This document shows, piece after piece, positions 45,263-56,310 of a stretch of 64,000 nucleotides of DNA. Where the stretch lies: contig NC_084933.1 of the NCBI RefSeq assembly GCF_958298935.1, positions 851,001 to 915,000 of the forward strand, given 5' to 3'. Origin of the DNA: Phragmites australis. Taxonomy: Eukaryota > Streptophyta > Magnoliopsida > Poales > Poaceae. Position 1 is the stretch's first letter. The number at the start of each line of letters is the position of its first letter. The translations under genes were made by a program, and so were the position numbers. Under the pieces are notes generated by a model. That model was not told the origin of the DNA and made no database searches. It saw only the letters and a program-made list of their open reading frames with translations.

Positions 45263-46708
45263 TACGAGTTCTTGAGTATAAAATTGAGAGGGGTTAGCTA
45301 GTGACCTGGCAATCCCCAAAATATTGTTTTTTTTACGCTCATTTAAAAACAAATCATCTTTTTTTGGCCTCTAGAACATTATAATGACAATCTCTGACGA
45401 TATTACTATGACTACTCGTGAGGACTTATGAGCCACGTGAGATTAACGTTTCTTTGTAGTGTTCTCTTCCTTTTCTTTTTCAACTCCGGCTAGCTTTTTA
45501 GAATTAGGGTTAGAAATTTGAGGTCCGGGATTATGGTTTGGGATGTGAGGTGGGTTTAGAGGGAAGATTGTGGATGGTGGCCCAATGATGCAGCAAGGCG
45601 TCGTCACTGTAGGTGGTAGGAGGGTGGTGGGCGTGGTCAGCGGTGGGGGCATCAATGAAGAGAGGGAGAATTAGTGAGGGAGTGGACTGCGCCGTATCGG
45701 GCAACTGGAGTTGCCGAAGCCAAGGGAGGAGGGCGGGGTGAAGGCAACGACATGATGAGGGGAATCAGGTTGAGCAACAGCAGCAGTGGAGAAGAAAGGT
45801 GAGAGGAAGAAAGATGAGGAGGTGCCGAATCAAGAGTTGACCCAGATAGAACGTCTAAAAAATCGGGTGTTTTGGAGGGCTATAGGAAAAGACCAAAGAA
45901 AGGAACAAGAAGCGATGTTTTAGAGGGCTAGAGCCAGTCCTCAAGTGTTAAATTAGGATAATTGCTCTCTTGAGCTACCAATATGTATTAGTTCATCTAA
46001 ATAGTGTTAAACTAGGATAATTGCTCTCTTGAGCTACCAATATGTATTAGCTGATCTAAATTTCAGTAGGTACTAAGAGTTCAACCATATATCCTTCGAG
46101 AAGGGAGTTGGCAAGAGTGGTAAGGTTTATCCATCCATGTAAGACTTCCTAAGAAAATGACATTGCAGTATAATGGCAGTGCAGATTTACGCAAGTTTTG
46201 AAGACGAATAAATAATTGCCAAACTCATCCAACACGGACAGTTTTTTACATATATTTTTGCAAAAAAACGATTTCGTTTCAAACCAAATTTTACTTTTGG
46301 CAAATAATTGGTTTCGTTTCGCGCTATTTATAGATAATCCTTGCTGGATTCTTGCTTTGGCTAGTCGGTTTCATCGTTGCCTTGGCATTTTTGTTACATT
46401 TCGGAGGAAGAAGATGAACCAGTACGACCACATTGCGACATTTAGAAGGAGGGAGACGACGTAATTTTACCGTCATAATAGACCTTATGTGTCAGTTACC
46501 TATATGATGAGATGGCTGGAAGGGAAGCGAAGGGAACGGGAACGCCACCGCTGTACGTCTCCTCCATCTCCCCCTTCGTGCCTTGCGTGCTTTTCTTTTC
46601 TTGGTCGCTGCCTGCCGCCGTTCTCGATCGCGAGAGGGAGAGGAGAGACCCAGTGCAGGGTAGATTGGGCTCCGCCTTTGGATCGAGAAGGACGGAGGGA
46701 GGGAGGCG
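45263..46708 (+). promoter_or_regulatory. Arginase upstream region
   Basis: About 1.4 kb before the arginase ATG with no supported gene. It includes a 59-bp tandem duplication (45945-46062) and, from about 46500 on, GC-rich sequence that is probably promoter and 5' untranslated region. Short overlapping frames there are shadows of CpG-rich sequence. Confidence 0.5.
45945..46062. repeat. 59-bp tandem duplication upstream of arginase
   Basis: Two adjacent units beginning GTGTTAAA-TAGGATAATTG and containing CTCTCTTGAGCTACCAATA and TGTATTAG. They are nearly identical, so the duplication is recent. It sits about 650-760 bp before the arginase start codon. Confidence 0.95.
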
Positions 46709-46855
46709 ATGGGCGGCGCGGCGGCGGGGACCAAGTGGTTCCAGCACCTCCAGCGGCTGAGCGCGTCCAAGGTGTCCGCGGAGGCGGTGGAGCGGGGGCA
46801 GAACCGCGTCATCGACGCCTCCCTCACCCTCATCCGCGAGCGCGCCAAGCTCAAG
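46709..46855 (+). CDS. Arginase exon 1
   Basis: 49 codons from the ATG in GGCGATGGGCGG to CTCAAG before the donor GTTCGT. It contains the probable mitochondrial presequence and ERGQNRVIDASLTLIRERAK. Confidence 0.95.
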
Positions 46856-49800
46856 GTTCGTGCATCCGCCCGCCCCCTTATCCTACTGTCTCCGCTTCCT
46901 TTTTTTTTTTGTTAAAAGTCCCTTCTTTTTTTGTTCATCTGTCTCCGCTTTCTTTCCCCTGATCCTACTGTGTTACTGTACCCACTGCCTGTTCTTCTAA
47001 ATATTCAATTCCATGGAAATATGCGATTCGATTCGATTGGAATTCTGTTCTGTTCCGCATTTCGAGACCATGAACGACTATGAATCAGTAAAGCTCTGTC
47101 TTTCGTTTCGTGGTGGAGACTGACTGTCAGTCAGTACCGATGGAAATCCAGACGAGTCTTTTTCCCTTTTTTTTTTCCACATGTGGTTGTCTGGACTGAG
47201 TCCCTAATCAATTGTGCTGCAACGACTGCAGGATTGCCATATACTGGTAATACAGTTGAGTAAACAAATCCATTCGCTTTCGCACGTAGTTAACAACAAT
47301 TTGTTCTGCGGCTATTTCCTCCTTTCTAGGCATTGTGTACGCCTGCTTCAGTCCAGAATGGCTACTGATCAGAAGGGAAGATGCTTGCATTTATCAAGAT
47401 TGAAGTGCTGCTGCTACTCTTGTGTTTTCCTCTGTTATCGTCTCTGAACGCACTGCAAGAAGCAGCATGACTAGAGTTCAAAATACACCCGTATGCCTTC
47501 AGCGCTGCTCCATGTGATCGATACTGTACAGTTTGGTCAGCCCGTCATTAGTAAAATGTAAACACCAGTTTCTTGCGTTTCTGAACCGTGAAACAATTAT
47601 ACATAGAGTATTTCTGAATGCTGGACTTTCATTTCACCATTTGAAATAGTAATCTGATCTGATGCCTCAGTATGTTTTGGAACTTATTTCCAACTTAAGG
47701 AACGGATGAGTCTTTTAAGGCCTATAACACAGTTGTTTAATGTCAACATGAGTTGGATATTGTCAAAGCCGACCACATGCATACAGGGGCCACGAATCCT
47801 TTCTTCAGCTGGAATCCAACACCCTGGTATTTTAATATAATGTTTTCGTTGAACGAAGCAAGTAATGCATCATATGTAATCATGCCACAACCTGAAGAAA
47901 GAAAATGCAAAAATGGAATAAACAGGGCATAATTTCCTCTTCATTTCTAAGTATTTGGCTTTGTTCCAGTTTATAATTAAATCTCAAGGCTCATTTATAG
48001 TTACATCTAAGTGCGACAACATAAACTTTTATGTAACATCTGTAAGAAATAGTTTATCTTGCATACCGAAGAAGTGTAGGTTAGGATACAGTATTGTTTT
48101 AATTTTTAAAACGCTTCCTACTCTTCTGCTAGTCCTGATGTGTGTACTCATGCTTGTGCAGGCAGAGTTGCTTCGTTCTCTGGGTGGCGTGAAAGCTTCA
48201 GCATCACTCTTAGGAGTCCCTCTTGGTCACAACTCATCCTTCTTACAAGGGCCTGCCTTTGCTCCTCCCCGCATAAGGGAGGCCATATGGTGTGGAAGCA
48301 CAAACACTAGCACAGAAGAAGGTACCATTAATACTACCAAACTGTATATTAACATCTTTTGTGTTACAAACATTCACAAAAAATCCTTTTTGTGTTACAC
48401 AGGCAAAGAACTGAATGATCCTCGAGTGCTAACTGACGTTGGCGATGTCCCCATACAAGAGATTCGTGACTGTGGTGTCGAAGATGACAGATTGATGGAT
48501 GTAGTTAGCGATTCTGTCAAAACAGTGATGGAGGAGGTAAGCATATTATTGCATGATAATTGCATCGTAATTTATTTGTTAATTACACAAGATATGTAGT
48601 TATCATTAACTAGTTTACCATTTGAACTCTATTTTCAGAAATTGGGAAAAGGGTTGTGATACTGTTCTTTGATAGTCTGGGTAGATATTTGCTCCAACAA
48701 TCTAAGAGCTGTTCAAGCAGAGTGACAAGTTTTCTTTTTATGTTTTCCATATTTACTGATTGTGGTGTACCATTGTATAGGATCCTCTTCGACCATTGGT
48801 GTTAGGAGGCGATCACTCAATATCTTATCCGGTTGTTAGAGCTGTGTCTGAAAAGCTTGGAGGACCTGTTGACATTCTTCATCTTGATGCACATCCAGAT
48901 ATATATGATTGTTTTGAAGGAAACATTTACTCACATGCCTCTTCCTTTGCGAGAATTATGGAAGGTGGTTATGCCAGGAGACTTCTGCAGGTGTGTTGTT
49001 TTGTGTCAGAGTACTGAGTTCCTGTAAAACTACTATTCAGTGAAGTGATCATAATGTTGCATAGTTAATACTTTGGAAAATGTACCGTAGGAAAAAAGCT
49101 TCCAATATCCATCTATTTTATGTCCACCTGGATATCACAAAGCTTTTACCATGCTAAAACGGCAATAACTTTTCTTTTCATGAGTAGGGATGAGGTAGAT
49201 GCCCTGGACTAAGCTTTTGCTTCTCACCAGTCAATAGCATGAATACCATTTTCTTATCCTGCTTCTGTGTCCTTATCTTGATACCGATGGGTTTCAGGTT
49301 GGAATTAGATCAATAAACAAAGAAGGACGTGAGCAAGGGAAGAGATTCGGTGTGGAACAGTATGAGATGCGGACCTTCTCAAAGGACCGGGAGAAACTTG
49401 AGAATCTGGTATCTCACTTTAACATAATCATGGTGTATTTTGCCTGAGTAATCTTTTCAAATTGACACAAATATAGGGGATACTTGTGGGTCTGTCCAAC
49501 GGTTCTGCCTGTTGTGACATCTCAAAAAATTTCAGTTTAAATTGTCAACTTGAATTGATACTCGCAATTAACGATTCGAACACGGTAACCTTGGTTTTTC
49601 TTGAGTCTCGTAATTGGCAGATTGTTAATGATCTAAACCTGTTCTCACCCGTTTTTCCTTCTTTTTTCACCCTGCAGAAACTTGGGGAAGGTGTAAAGGG
49701 TGTGTATGTCTCAGTTGATGTTGACTGCCTTGATCCGGCATTTGCTCCCGGTGTCTCTCACATTGAGCCTGGAGGCCTCTCATTCCGTGACGTGCTCAAC

Positions 49801-49938
49801 ATCCTCCAGAATCTGCAAGGTGATGTTGTCGCCGCAGATGTGGTGGAGTTTAACCCACAGCGCGACACAGTAGATGGGATGACAGCTATGGTCGCCGCGA
49901 AGCTAGTCCGGGAGCTCACTGCTAAGATCTCTAAGTGA
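46709..49938 (+). CDS. Arginase, six exons
   Basis: Exons 46709-46855, 48162-48321, 48403-48536, 48781-48990, 49298-49408 and 49678-49938 all have GT-AG borders and join in frame to 340 residues, the usual length of plant arginase. The enzyme hydrolyses arginine to ornithine and urea. The plant forms are mitochondrial, and the N-terminus (MGGAAAGTKWFQHLQRLSAS) is Arg/Ser-containing and amphipathic as expected for import. The binuclear manganese ligands are visible: His159 in GGDHS, Asp183-His185-Asp187 in DAHPDIYD, and Asp268 and Asp270 in VDVDCLDPAF. HIEPGG and EFNPQRD near the end are family motifs. It supplies nitrogen from stored arginine, with urease acting on the urea. The first intron (1,306 bp) is the longest. 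No lesion is seen, so the gene should be functional. Confidence 0.97.
48162..48321 (+). CDS. Arginase exon 2
   Basis: Begins after TGCTTGTGCAG and encodes AELLRSLGGVKASASLLGVP to AIWCGSTNTSTEEG. It ends before GTACCATTA with one base of the next codon. Confidence 0.95.
48403..48536 (+). CDS. Arginase exon 3
   Basis: Follows TGTTACACAG. It encodes KELNDPRVLTDVGDVPIQE to VKTVMEE and ends at the donor GTAAGC. Confidence 0.95.
48781..48990 (+). CDS. Arginase exon 4, metal-binding core
   Basis: 70 codons after TTGTATAG. It holds the GGDHS and DAHPDIYD manganese-ligand motifs and ends GGYARRLLQ before GTGTGT. Confidence 0.96.
49298..49408 (+). CDS. Arginase exon 5
   Basis: 37 codons, VGIRSINKEGREQGKRFG to DREKLENL, between GTTTCAG and GTATCT. 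Confidence 0.95.
49678..49938 (+). CDS. Arginase exon 6
   Basis: 86 codons and TGA, after ACCCTGCAG. It contains VDVDCLDPAFAPG with the last two manganese-binding Asp residues and ends VRELTAKISK. Confidence 0.96.
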   Translation, partial: KLGEGVKGVYVSVDVDCLDPAFAPGVSHIEPGGLSFRDVLNILQNLQGDVVAADVVEFNPQRDTVDGMTAMVAAKLVRELTAKISK

Positions 49939-50307
49939 GCCAGTGAGGATTGCACCATTTCTCTTGAAGCAGAAAGTGGAGTTTTCAGGCTTATTGGTTA
50001 TTGATCTTGGTTCCTGTGTATCAGGCACGCAGCATTTTACATGCGACAAACTTATATTAACTAGTTCGTAATAATATTGAAAAACTTCTCGCCATTTACC
50101 ATGTGCTCTTGTGATTCTTGGTTGTGTATATGAAGGAGACTAGAAAATAGCTTGGTGCGCCAAATTGCCTGTCGCCGAGGTAGAAGTGTGCAATAAATCT
50201 ATAATTATAATATTTTGAATACAAATATTTTATGTTGCATTATGTGTATTGTTTGTTAAAGATGCTCAAACTGCAAACAACTACTTAAAAGCTAAGTAAA
50301 AAATTAG
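49939..50307 (+). other. Arginase 3' untranslated region and flank
   Basis: AT-rich. AATAATATTGAAAA near 50070 and AATAAATCT near 50193 are candidate polyadenylation contexts. No gene. Confidence 0.5.
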
Positions 50308-50399
50308 TCATACCCTATAACAATCAATGTGGTATATATGGTCCATGAAGCACGTAAGTACGACCCAGCTGGAAAAATGCTGTAGGAACAAATTCTGAT

Positions 50400-50695
50400 A
50401 TTGATTTTTGGAACTGTACAATAAAGTGACCTCAAGCACCGGGTTAAGCGATGAAGCACAAATGACATCTAGATCATGCAGGAGCTTCTCAAAGTACCTA
50501 TTTGCCTGAAACATTATAGATCCGTATTACTTTTGAAGCTGCAAAAGCGTACCCAGAAGCAAATCTGTAAGAACAAAGAAATTTAAAGTGTAACTTAAGG
50601 CGGGATTCTGAACTTACATCGCTCCAGCTAAGTACTTTAATAGCATGTGGCAGTGTTGGACCCAGAAGTTCGTTGTTTAAGCTAACATTAAAGCC
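50400..50695 (-). pseudogene. Two-exon fragment of an unrecognised gene
   Basis: On the minus strand a reading frame gives VSLNNELLGPTLPHAIKVLS then WSD, ending exactly at a GTAAGT donor (about 50618). After about 100 bases, an ATGTTTCAG acceptor opens ANRYFEKLLHDLDVICASSL then NPVLE, continuous with the first exon if joined. The text is protein-like and the splice signals fit, so it is likely part of a real or former gene. No start, stop or further exons are seen and I do not recognise the family. It may be a gene fragment carried to this position. Confidence 0.45.
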
Positions 50696-50758
50696 AACAG
50701 GTCGACAACCTGATGCACTGGTGCAATTTTCATCATCATTTTATAATGTAACGTTGGA

Positions 50759-51094
50759 TTGAGACCACATTTCGCAAACCAGTTCATGCCTAACCAGCCA
50801 TGTTTCTGGACAGCAGGCACATCGAAATGCAAGCAGCCAGAGCAAATTACCGAGGACTCACCAGTGCAGGATGGACAAAAGAGACAACGCAGCAGCGACG
50901 ACGCCTCTGGAGGGGCCATCGATAACATGCATGGCCAGCTGATCAAGATCCTAGATCGGAGCAGCCCTGATGGTGGCGGTGCAGTAAATCAAAATCAACC
51001 GGACAGGGAGCAGAGGAAGGACCAAGTGAGCAGCTTGCTTGGTGTGCTTGGCAAGGTCGTTGCTACCCTCTACAGAATTTGTGATAAGCTGTAG
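50759..51094 (+). CDS. Unassigned ORF, 111 codons
   Basis: The frame reads MRPHFANQFMPNQPCFWTAG, a Gln/Asp/Ser-rich middle (DGQKRQRSSDDASGG) and an amphipathic end MHGQLIKILDRSSP to SSLLGVLGKVVATLYRICDK, and stops at 51092-51094. A possible splice acceptor (TTTCTGGACAGCAG at about 50818) suggests it could be the last exon of a longer gene or a fragment. No domain is recognised. It lies opposite in strand to, and directly beyond, the fragment at 50.4-50.7 kb. Confidence 0.4.
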   Translation: MRPHFANQFMPNQPCFWTAGTSKCKQPEQITEDSPVQDGQKRQRSSDDASGGAIDNMHGQLIKILDRSSPDGGGAVNQNQPDREQRKDQVSSLLGVLGKVVATLYRICDKL

Positions 51095-52056
51095 CCGCCA
51101 ACCCGCAACTGTATGGCTCGAGCATAGTAAATAATTGCTGAAAAAACAAATAGAGAATGGAAAAGAAATCTATTTATGAGAATGTACAGACTGATTTACA
51201 TAAGGAAATCTGAAAATTGTAAAGGAAATACGTTAATAAGAGACCTCTGTACATAATAAACCAAGAAAGGACTTAGCCTACGTTCAACATATATCCTGCA
51301 TGGCAAAAGCGGTAAAGGATCTACGTAACTGGCTTCTTACAGAATATAGAGAAGTAACAACACACTACAAAGCATAGAAGTCCTCACATCTTTTAACTCC
51401 CAATTGAACCGAAGGTCAGGTCTGTCTGTCCCACAATGATTCATTACCTCATATATCTCTTACCTCTTGAAACATTTGTTATATAAATTGTTCAATCACT
51501 CATTCAGTCAACATGAACAACAGTATCAGCTTAAGAAACAAAGACATTTTCTGAATGATGAACTAACTAAGAGCTTGACTACTACTATCTAATATGCAAG
51601 AGTGAATGAAACAATTAGCCATCATAGTAACAGATTGCATGGTATTTTTATAATTAAACAATGAAAAAATGCGTTAACAGTAAGTGTTGATATTTGTTGG
51701 TCGAGACCATCTTTGGTGAGAAAAAAGAGCAGATAGAGTTTCGGACCAAATCATTTTTAGCCTAAGGTGCATTGAAAAATATGCAATGGAAAAGAAAACT
51801 TTGATTCAAAACTTGGCAATGGCAATGATGTTACCCTCAAAATAGTAATCATAGTCAACAGACTAACAATGGGTTGTATATGTATATATGCATCAGTTTA
51901 TCATTTTACAATAGTTAGTGAGATTAACTGCTTCTTGATTGCATTAGATTGCTTGAAACATGGAGTACTATACAGTGAATGGGGGTTCAAAAAAAAAAGG
52001 AGAACAAACTAACAGCAAGTAGCATTCCGCCGCACAACAATTCAACAACGCATCGA
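51095..52056. other. AT-rich intergenic stretch
   Basis: No coding or repeat feature is recognised in this roughly 960-bp interval. Confidence 0.5.
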
Positions 52057-52548
52057 TCAGGATGAAATTGCTTGGATTCGAGTCCTCGTAGCAACGAAAG
52101 CATACCGCATAACAAAATGAACAATCCACAACTCATCCGATCGATACAAGGCTTCCTTACTAGAGAAGGAAAGCGCCGATCCATGCCTAGATGGATCTCC
52201 ATTGCGTGCTGGAGAGGGGATGAAGGAAGGAGGAGAGGTGGGCCAGGATATACATCGGGCAGGCCATAGATGGATCCCGTGTATGGGGTTCTCAACCGCC
52301 ACTTCCTCCGCATCTGGATGCATGGAAGTTAGGGATGCCACGGCGGCGGAGGAGGTGGTGGCAGGGAGGCGAGCGTAGGGAAGACAGAACAGTGGCAGGG
52401 GAGACGGCAGGAGAAGGCTGAGGGGAGGCGCCGGAGAGTTGAAGGTTGCATAGTGAGGCGGAGGAGATGTTTGAGGAGGCGCGAAGGCTGATATGCTAAG
52501 AGTTCTCTGGATGGTGGAGTTCTCTACAAGGGGCTGAGTGCCGGCCAA
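52057..52548 (-). CDS. Unassigned Pro/Ser-rich ORF
   Basis: A 163-codon minus-strand frame, starting MAGTQPLVENSTIQRTLSIS. Its middle is rich in Pro, Leu and Ala (PPLSLLLPSPLPLFCLPYAR) and its tail is more complex (YRSDELWIVHFVMRYAFVAT). The frame at 51987-52313 on the same strand overlaps it. No domain, signal or homologue is recognised. It could be a small lineage-specific gene, a transposon-carried piece or chance coding in GC-rich DNA. Confidence 0.25.
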   Translation of the reverse strand: MAGTQPLVENSTIQRTLSISAFAPPQTSPPPHYATFNSPAPPLSLLLPSPLPLFCLPYARLPATTSSAAVASLTSMHPDAEEVAVENPIHGIHLWPARCISWPTSPPSFIPSPARNGDPSRHGSALSFSSKEALYRSDELWIVHFVMRYAFVATRTRIQAISS

Positions 52549-52721
52549 GAGATCGGACGGTTGTCAGCTGCTGCAGCTCAAATCCTATGGTTGGGAAACC
52601 ATGTGTCGACATGGATGCCTTGGGATGGTGAGAATGCGACGTCATTTAGATTAGTAAGATTGGGATACAACATGCCTTTCTATTGATCTTGAATGGTATT
52701 TATACATTTACAAGGGTGGAG

Positions 52722-52934
52722 GGAAAATAATCCTATGAGATCTGGTCTCGTGCATTTAAGGGTTGGACCCAATTTATGGTGTGACACATGATATTTTATT
52801 TTCTTCTTTGTTTTCCCACATATGATTTTCTCTGATTTATCCATACGTTTTATGGCAACTTACGCCACATGTCACATCATGAATTGGGTCTAACCCTTAA
52901 ATGCATAAGACCAGGTCTCATAGGATTATTTTCC
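52722..52934. mobile_element. Mutator-like MITE (213 bp)
   Basis: Long terminal inverted repeats, GGAAAATAATCCTATGAGA and TCTCATAGGATTATTTTCC. They continue inward for about 70 bp with GCATTTAAGGGTT-GACCCAAT and its inverse. The flanks AGGGTGGAG and AGGGTGGGA are a near-perfect 9-bp duplication, as expected for Mutator-like insertion. No coding capacity. Confidence 0.85.
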
Positions 52935-53769
52935 AGGGTGGGAAAATGCACGTTAGCTCCCAACAGAGCTCTAATCCTACGTGAGGTGAGCCGTGGGAGC
53001 GCGCACGGGAAGCGGGCGTCGTGAACGTGGCCAGCGCATGAACCAGTTGCGGATATCGAATAGGAGTGGAAAATGGATAGCAGTAATCAGTATTATCCTA
53101 TATTTGTATCCACGAAAACACGAAAGTGGGGAAAATCCTCATCCGACTATCAAATAGATACTAATATTGATATATCCGTATTCTTTTTTAGGATACAAAT
53201 GCGGATGTAGTATCTGAAATGTTATCGAATGTGGATGTGGATATGGATACATCCGTATATAATAAAACACCTATATGGAATTTAGGTAGCAGACCCACTC
53301 TATTTCACTACATTGTTGCTTAACACTTAGGTTATCTATGCCACTAATGGAAGTAGGAACAAATTGAAGTTCACTTTAATGAAAAGCGGTGATTTCTAGA
53401 CACTTTAATTTTTATGTTGTCAAATGTCAATTTTTTATGACTCATGAGGCCTACAAACAACTAATATATGTTCTTCTCTATGTTTAACTGTTGTCATGCT
53501 CGTGTTATATAATTTTTTTTTGGAGTTGTCATTAAAGCCGAAGGTATTTGTATACTACTAAATCGAGTAGATATATTAGGATGTGGATTCAGATTTGAAA
53601 ACTCCGATTCGTATTCACATTCGAGGATATTAAGATATGTATTCATATTAAAATATGGATAGATATGTGGAAAATGTACTATTTGAATCGTATCCAATCC
53701 ATTCTAGTCATAGAGTTGTCGTTGTGGCACCTTGACGAGCAACGCAGGCTGGCACAACAGAAAATGCAG
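52935..53769. other. Repetitive non-coding stretch
   Basis: 53.05-53.70 kb consists of degenerate ATATCCGTATTC / GGATGTGGATATGGATAC-type words on both strands, probably an old hAT- or MITE-like remnant. No gene. Confidence 0.45.
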
Positions 53770-54722
53770 TCCATGCACTAACACCCTCCTGTAGGCAAAC
53801 CTTGAGCATCGCCAATGCAAAGGCTGGACCTGAACTCAGAGAGTGTTATCGGTTGACCCTCAGTGAAGACGTCAACAAACTACTGGGTGTTGGGAACATG
53901 TAGAACACAAACGTCGTTGATGGAACTTTCCCACGAATGAAGTGAATATCCAGTTCTATGTGCTTTGTACATCAGTGATGGACTGGGTTTGGAGACATGT
54001 ACACGGCTAAAATATTGTGCATAGTAGACTATGTTGCTTTTCCGATGCTACAATGAAGTTCGTTGAGTAGCTGCTGAAGCTAGTAGCATTCGGTGACAAC
54101 ATTGGTGCTGGCATGATACTGTGCTTAGGCGCTCAACCTAGAAATGGTTGGCTGTTGTACAACAACACAAGTGTGTTGCCGATGAAGACACAATACCTGA
54201 CGTGGAGTGCCACGTGTCCGGGCATCTGGCCCAGTCCGTGTCTAACTATGCGGTGATTGCCGTTGATGGAGAGCCGTGTGGATGAAGGCTAAGAGTCATC
54301 GCTCCATGGACGTAGCACATGATCCTCTTGAAAAGTGCCATCTGGATGTCACTGGGATTGTGCATATGTCAAATATTGCATCGCACCCGACCGCTATGCT
54401 CCTATATGCCGTGGTGTCACTGAGTACTTAACATTTTCGCCTTGGTGTTGACTGGTGTGGAAATTGGTTTATAGTTCCGCATTCCATCTTTGTCCAGTAG
54501 CTCTTTAGTGTACTTTGCTTGAGAAATAAAGAAGCATGAGGCGTCATGCTTCACTTTAATGCTGAGGAAGTAGTAGAGATCACCCATGTCCTTGATCGTG
54601 AATTCCATGTGAAGACGATCAATGAGGTGTCGAAGAAATTTAGGGGTGGAGGCGGTGAGGACCATGTCATCAACGTACAGTATTAGGCATGCCATGTTGG
54701 ATGCATTCTTACCGATCATCTT
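53770..54722 (-). pseudogene. Copia reverse transcriptase and RNase H remnant
   Basis: On the minus strand the RT end is clear (CLILYVDDMVLTASTPKF, then EFTIKDMGDLYYFLSIKV and FFISQAKYTKELLDKDGM). RNase H follows as broken text (KRIMCYVHGAM, TDWARCPDTWHSTSG, then VLHVPNTQ-FVDVFTEG). Several stops occur in the RNase H part. At 54723 the Copia sequence stops at the LTR of a Gypsy element, so its 5' side was separated by that insertion. Confidence 0.88.
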
Positions 54723-55269
54723 TGTCGATGATTGGTAAATTGCTGATCTTACGAACTTGTAGAATAGATGAGGGATGCTTAGGGTATACGAATGAAAGGA
54801 ATACACAGAGGTGTTTTTATATAGGTTCTGGCCCCCCTTAGGATAATAACCCTATGTCTTGTTTGTTTTGTATTGATCTCTAGACTATTACAAAGGGGGT
54901 GCAGGGCTAGCCTAGATAGATCTAACATAGTCGGGCGGCTTCCTTGAGAGTAGTCAAAGAAGATCTAGCTGCGAAAGGCATGCAGAGCTTCCGCAGGCAC
55001 GCGTTGGCTTCTAATGACTTGTAGAGAATTCTTCTCACTTGTCCTCCGCACGATCCCTAGGATCCGTATATATAGGGGGTGTTATACGTCTTCTAGAGTC
55101 TTCCTTCCAATTCTTGCAGATAAACTTCCCTGTATACAAGATATTCTGTGTGTCTGCGGACAATTTTCGTTCATCCAGAGATTCCCTTCCTGGGGATAGA
55201 GATATACCCTGAGAATAACATGAAACCATAGGGTATCCGGATATGGTAGTTACCCACTAGTTATTAGCA
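54723..55269 (-). repeat. Gypsy 3' LTR
   Basis: 547 bp bounded by TG and CA (starts TGTCGATGATTGG, ends TAGTTATTAGCA). On the element's own strand the purine tract TGGTGGGGGCA (55270-55281) precedes TGCTAATAAC. The segment TCTTACGAACTTGTAGAATAG is matched at 63.36 kb in the second LTR. Confidence 0.85.
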
Positions 55270-55959
55270 TGCCCCCACCAGTACGTGAAATGAGGCTTTA
55301 ACGATAGGTCAAACATTTGGTCACCAAAGATAAGCATTTTGACTGACCGTGTCTTCGAGTAGAACTCATGTATTAATTAGGGTTATGTGTCCAATCAGAT
55401 TCTTGGGGTCCTCATGTCATCTATCTGGGATTCTGAGTGCCTCTGAGTTCACAAGAGAGTCCTCAAGAAGGTATTTCACCTGAGTAGGATTCCTGGGTCA
55501 CCCAAAAAATGTCATTCCATCCTTGCGAAAGGACAAAGAAGATATGATTTTTTGCTGGTCGGGTTTAGAAGTTGGACTATCGCAGCGGAGATTTTATGTG
55601 GTGGTGAAGAGATTCTCTGTCAAAAAGAATTGCACGAGTATGGCGAAGCAATGTCCCGTCCCTTCAACTACCCCACACTCTTTGAAAAACAACGAGTAAT
55701 GGAGCGCGCCAAGAGACCGCCTCTTTGTTCGCGCAGGTCAGCTGAAAAGGCGATTTTGACATTCGTCTGGCACTTGGTTGCCCATGAACCATTATGAAGC
55801 CACACCTGGCATTTAACGCCCAAAGATGGAGAGACACCGTCTCCTTGACCTAGTAGCCTTTAAAAGCCCCTGAGCAAGGAGGCTGCACTGCACCAGACCA
55901 GCACTCGACCATGGAAACTCCACTCTCACGAGAGTACTCTCCATCTTTGCCTTGTCACT

Positions 55960-56310
55960 CTAAACATGATGTTCTGCAGAGCTCTTCGAGACCCTGGAAG
56001 CCATGGCCTAGGAGGGGACTCGAATATCCAACGTTCGGTAGCAGCTCGGCACGACCCTAGACATCTTCCAGGAGGCGCTCATAGGTGGTTGAGCACCTCT
56101 CTAGCCAAGTCAAGCGGGGCACAGAGGAAGCGATTGCCTACATGTTGGCCATACTGAAGGCCCACTACCCAAACATCGACACCGATATTCTCTAGGAGGG
56201 CTTCAGGGAGGAGTTGGATGAGTTGTCGGAGCAGAAGGTGGAGGAGGTGATCGGGATGGCCAAGGCTTTCATGGACGTGATGGACCATGGAGTTGGGTCC
56301 ACACCATAGA
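55960..56310 (+). pseudogene. Antisense ORF between Gypsy protease and 3' LTR
   Basis: On the strand opposite to gag, a frame reads KRGTEEAIAYMLAILKAHYP then NIDTDIL, a stop, and EGFREELDELSEQKVEEVIG to MAKAFMDVMDHGVGSTP before a final stop at about 56307. The text is protein-like and helical, and one in-frame TAG (about 56195) breaks it. Some grass Gypsy elements carry an additional antisense gene in this place. Its function is unknown. Confidence 0.45.

Noticed and set aside
46489..46962. Long frames around the arginase start on both strands
   Set aside because: CpG-rich first exon and 5' untranslated region give spurious frames. The arginase frame from 46709 explains the coding signal.
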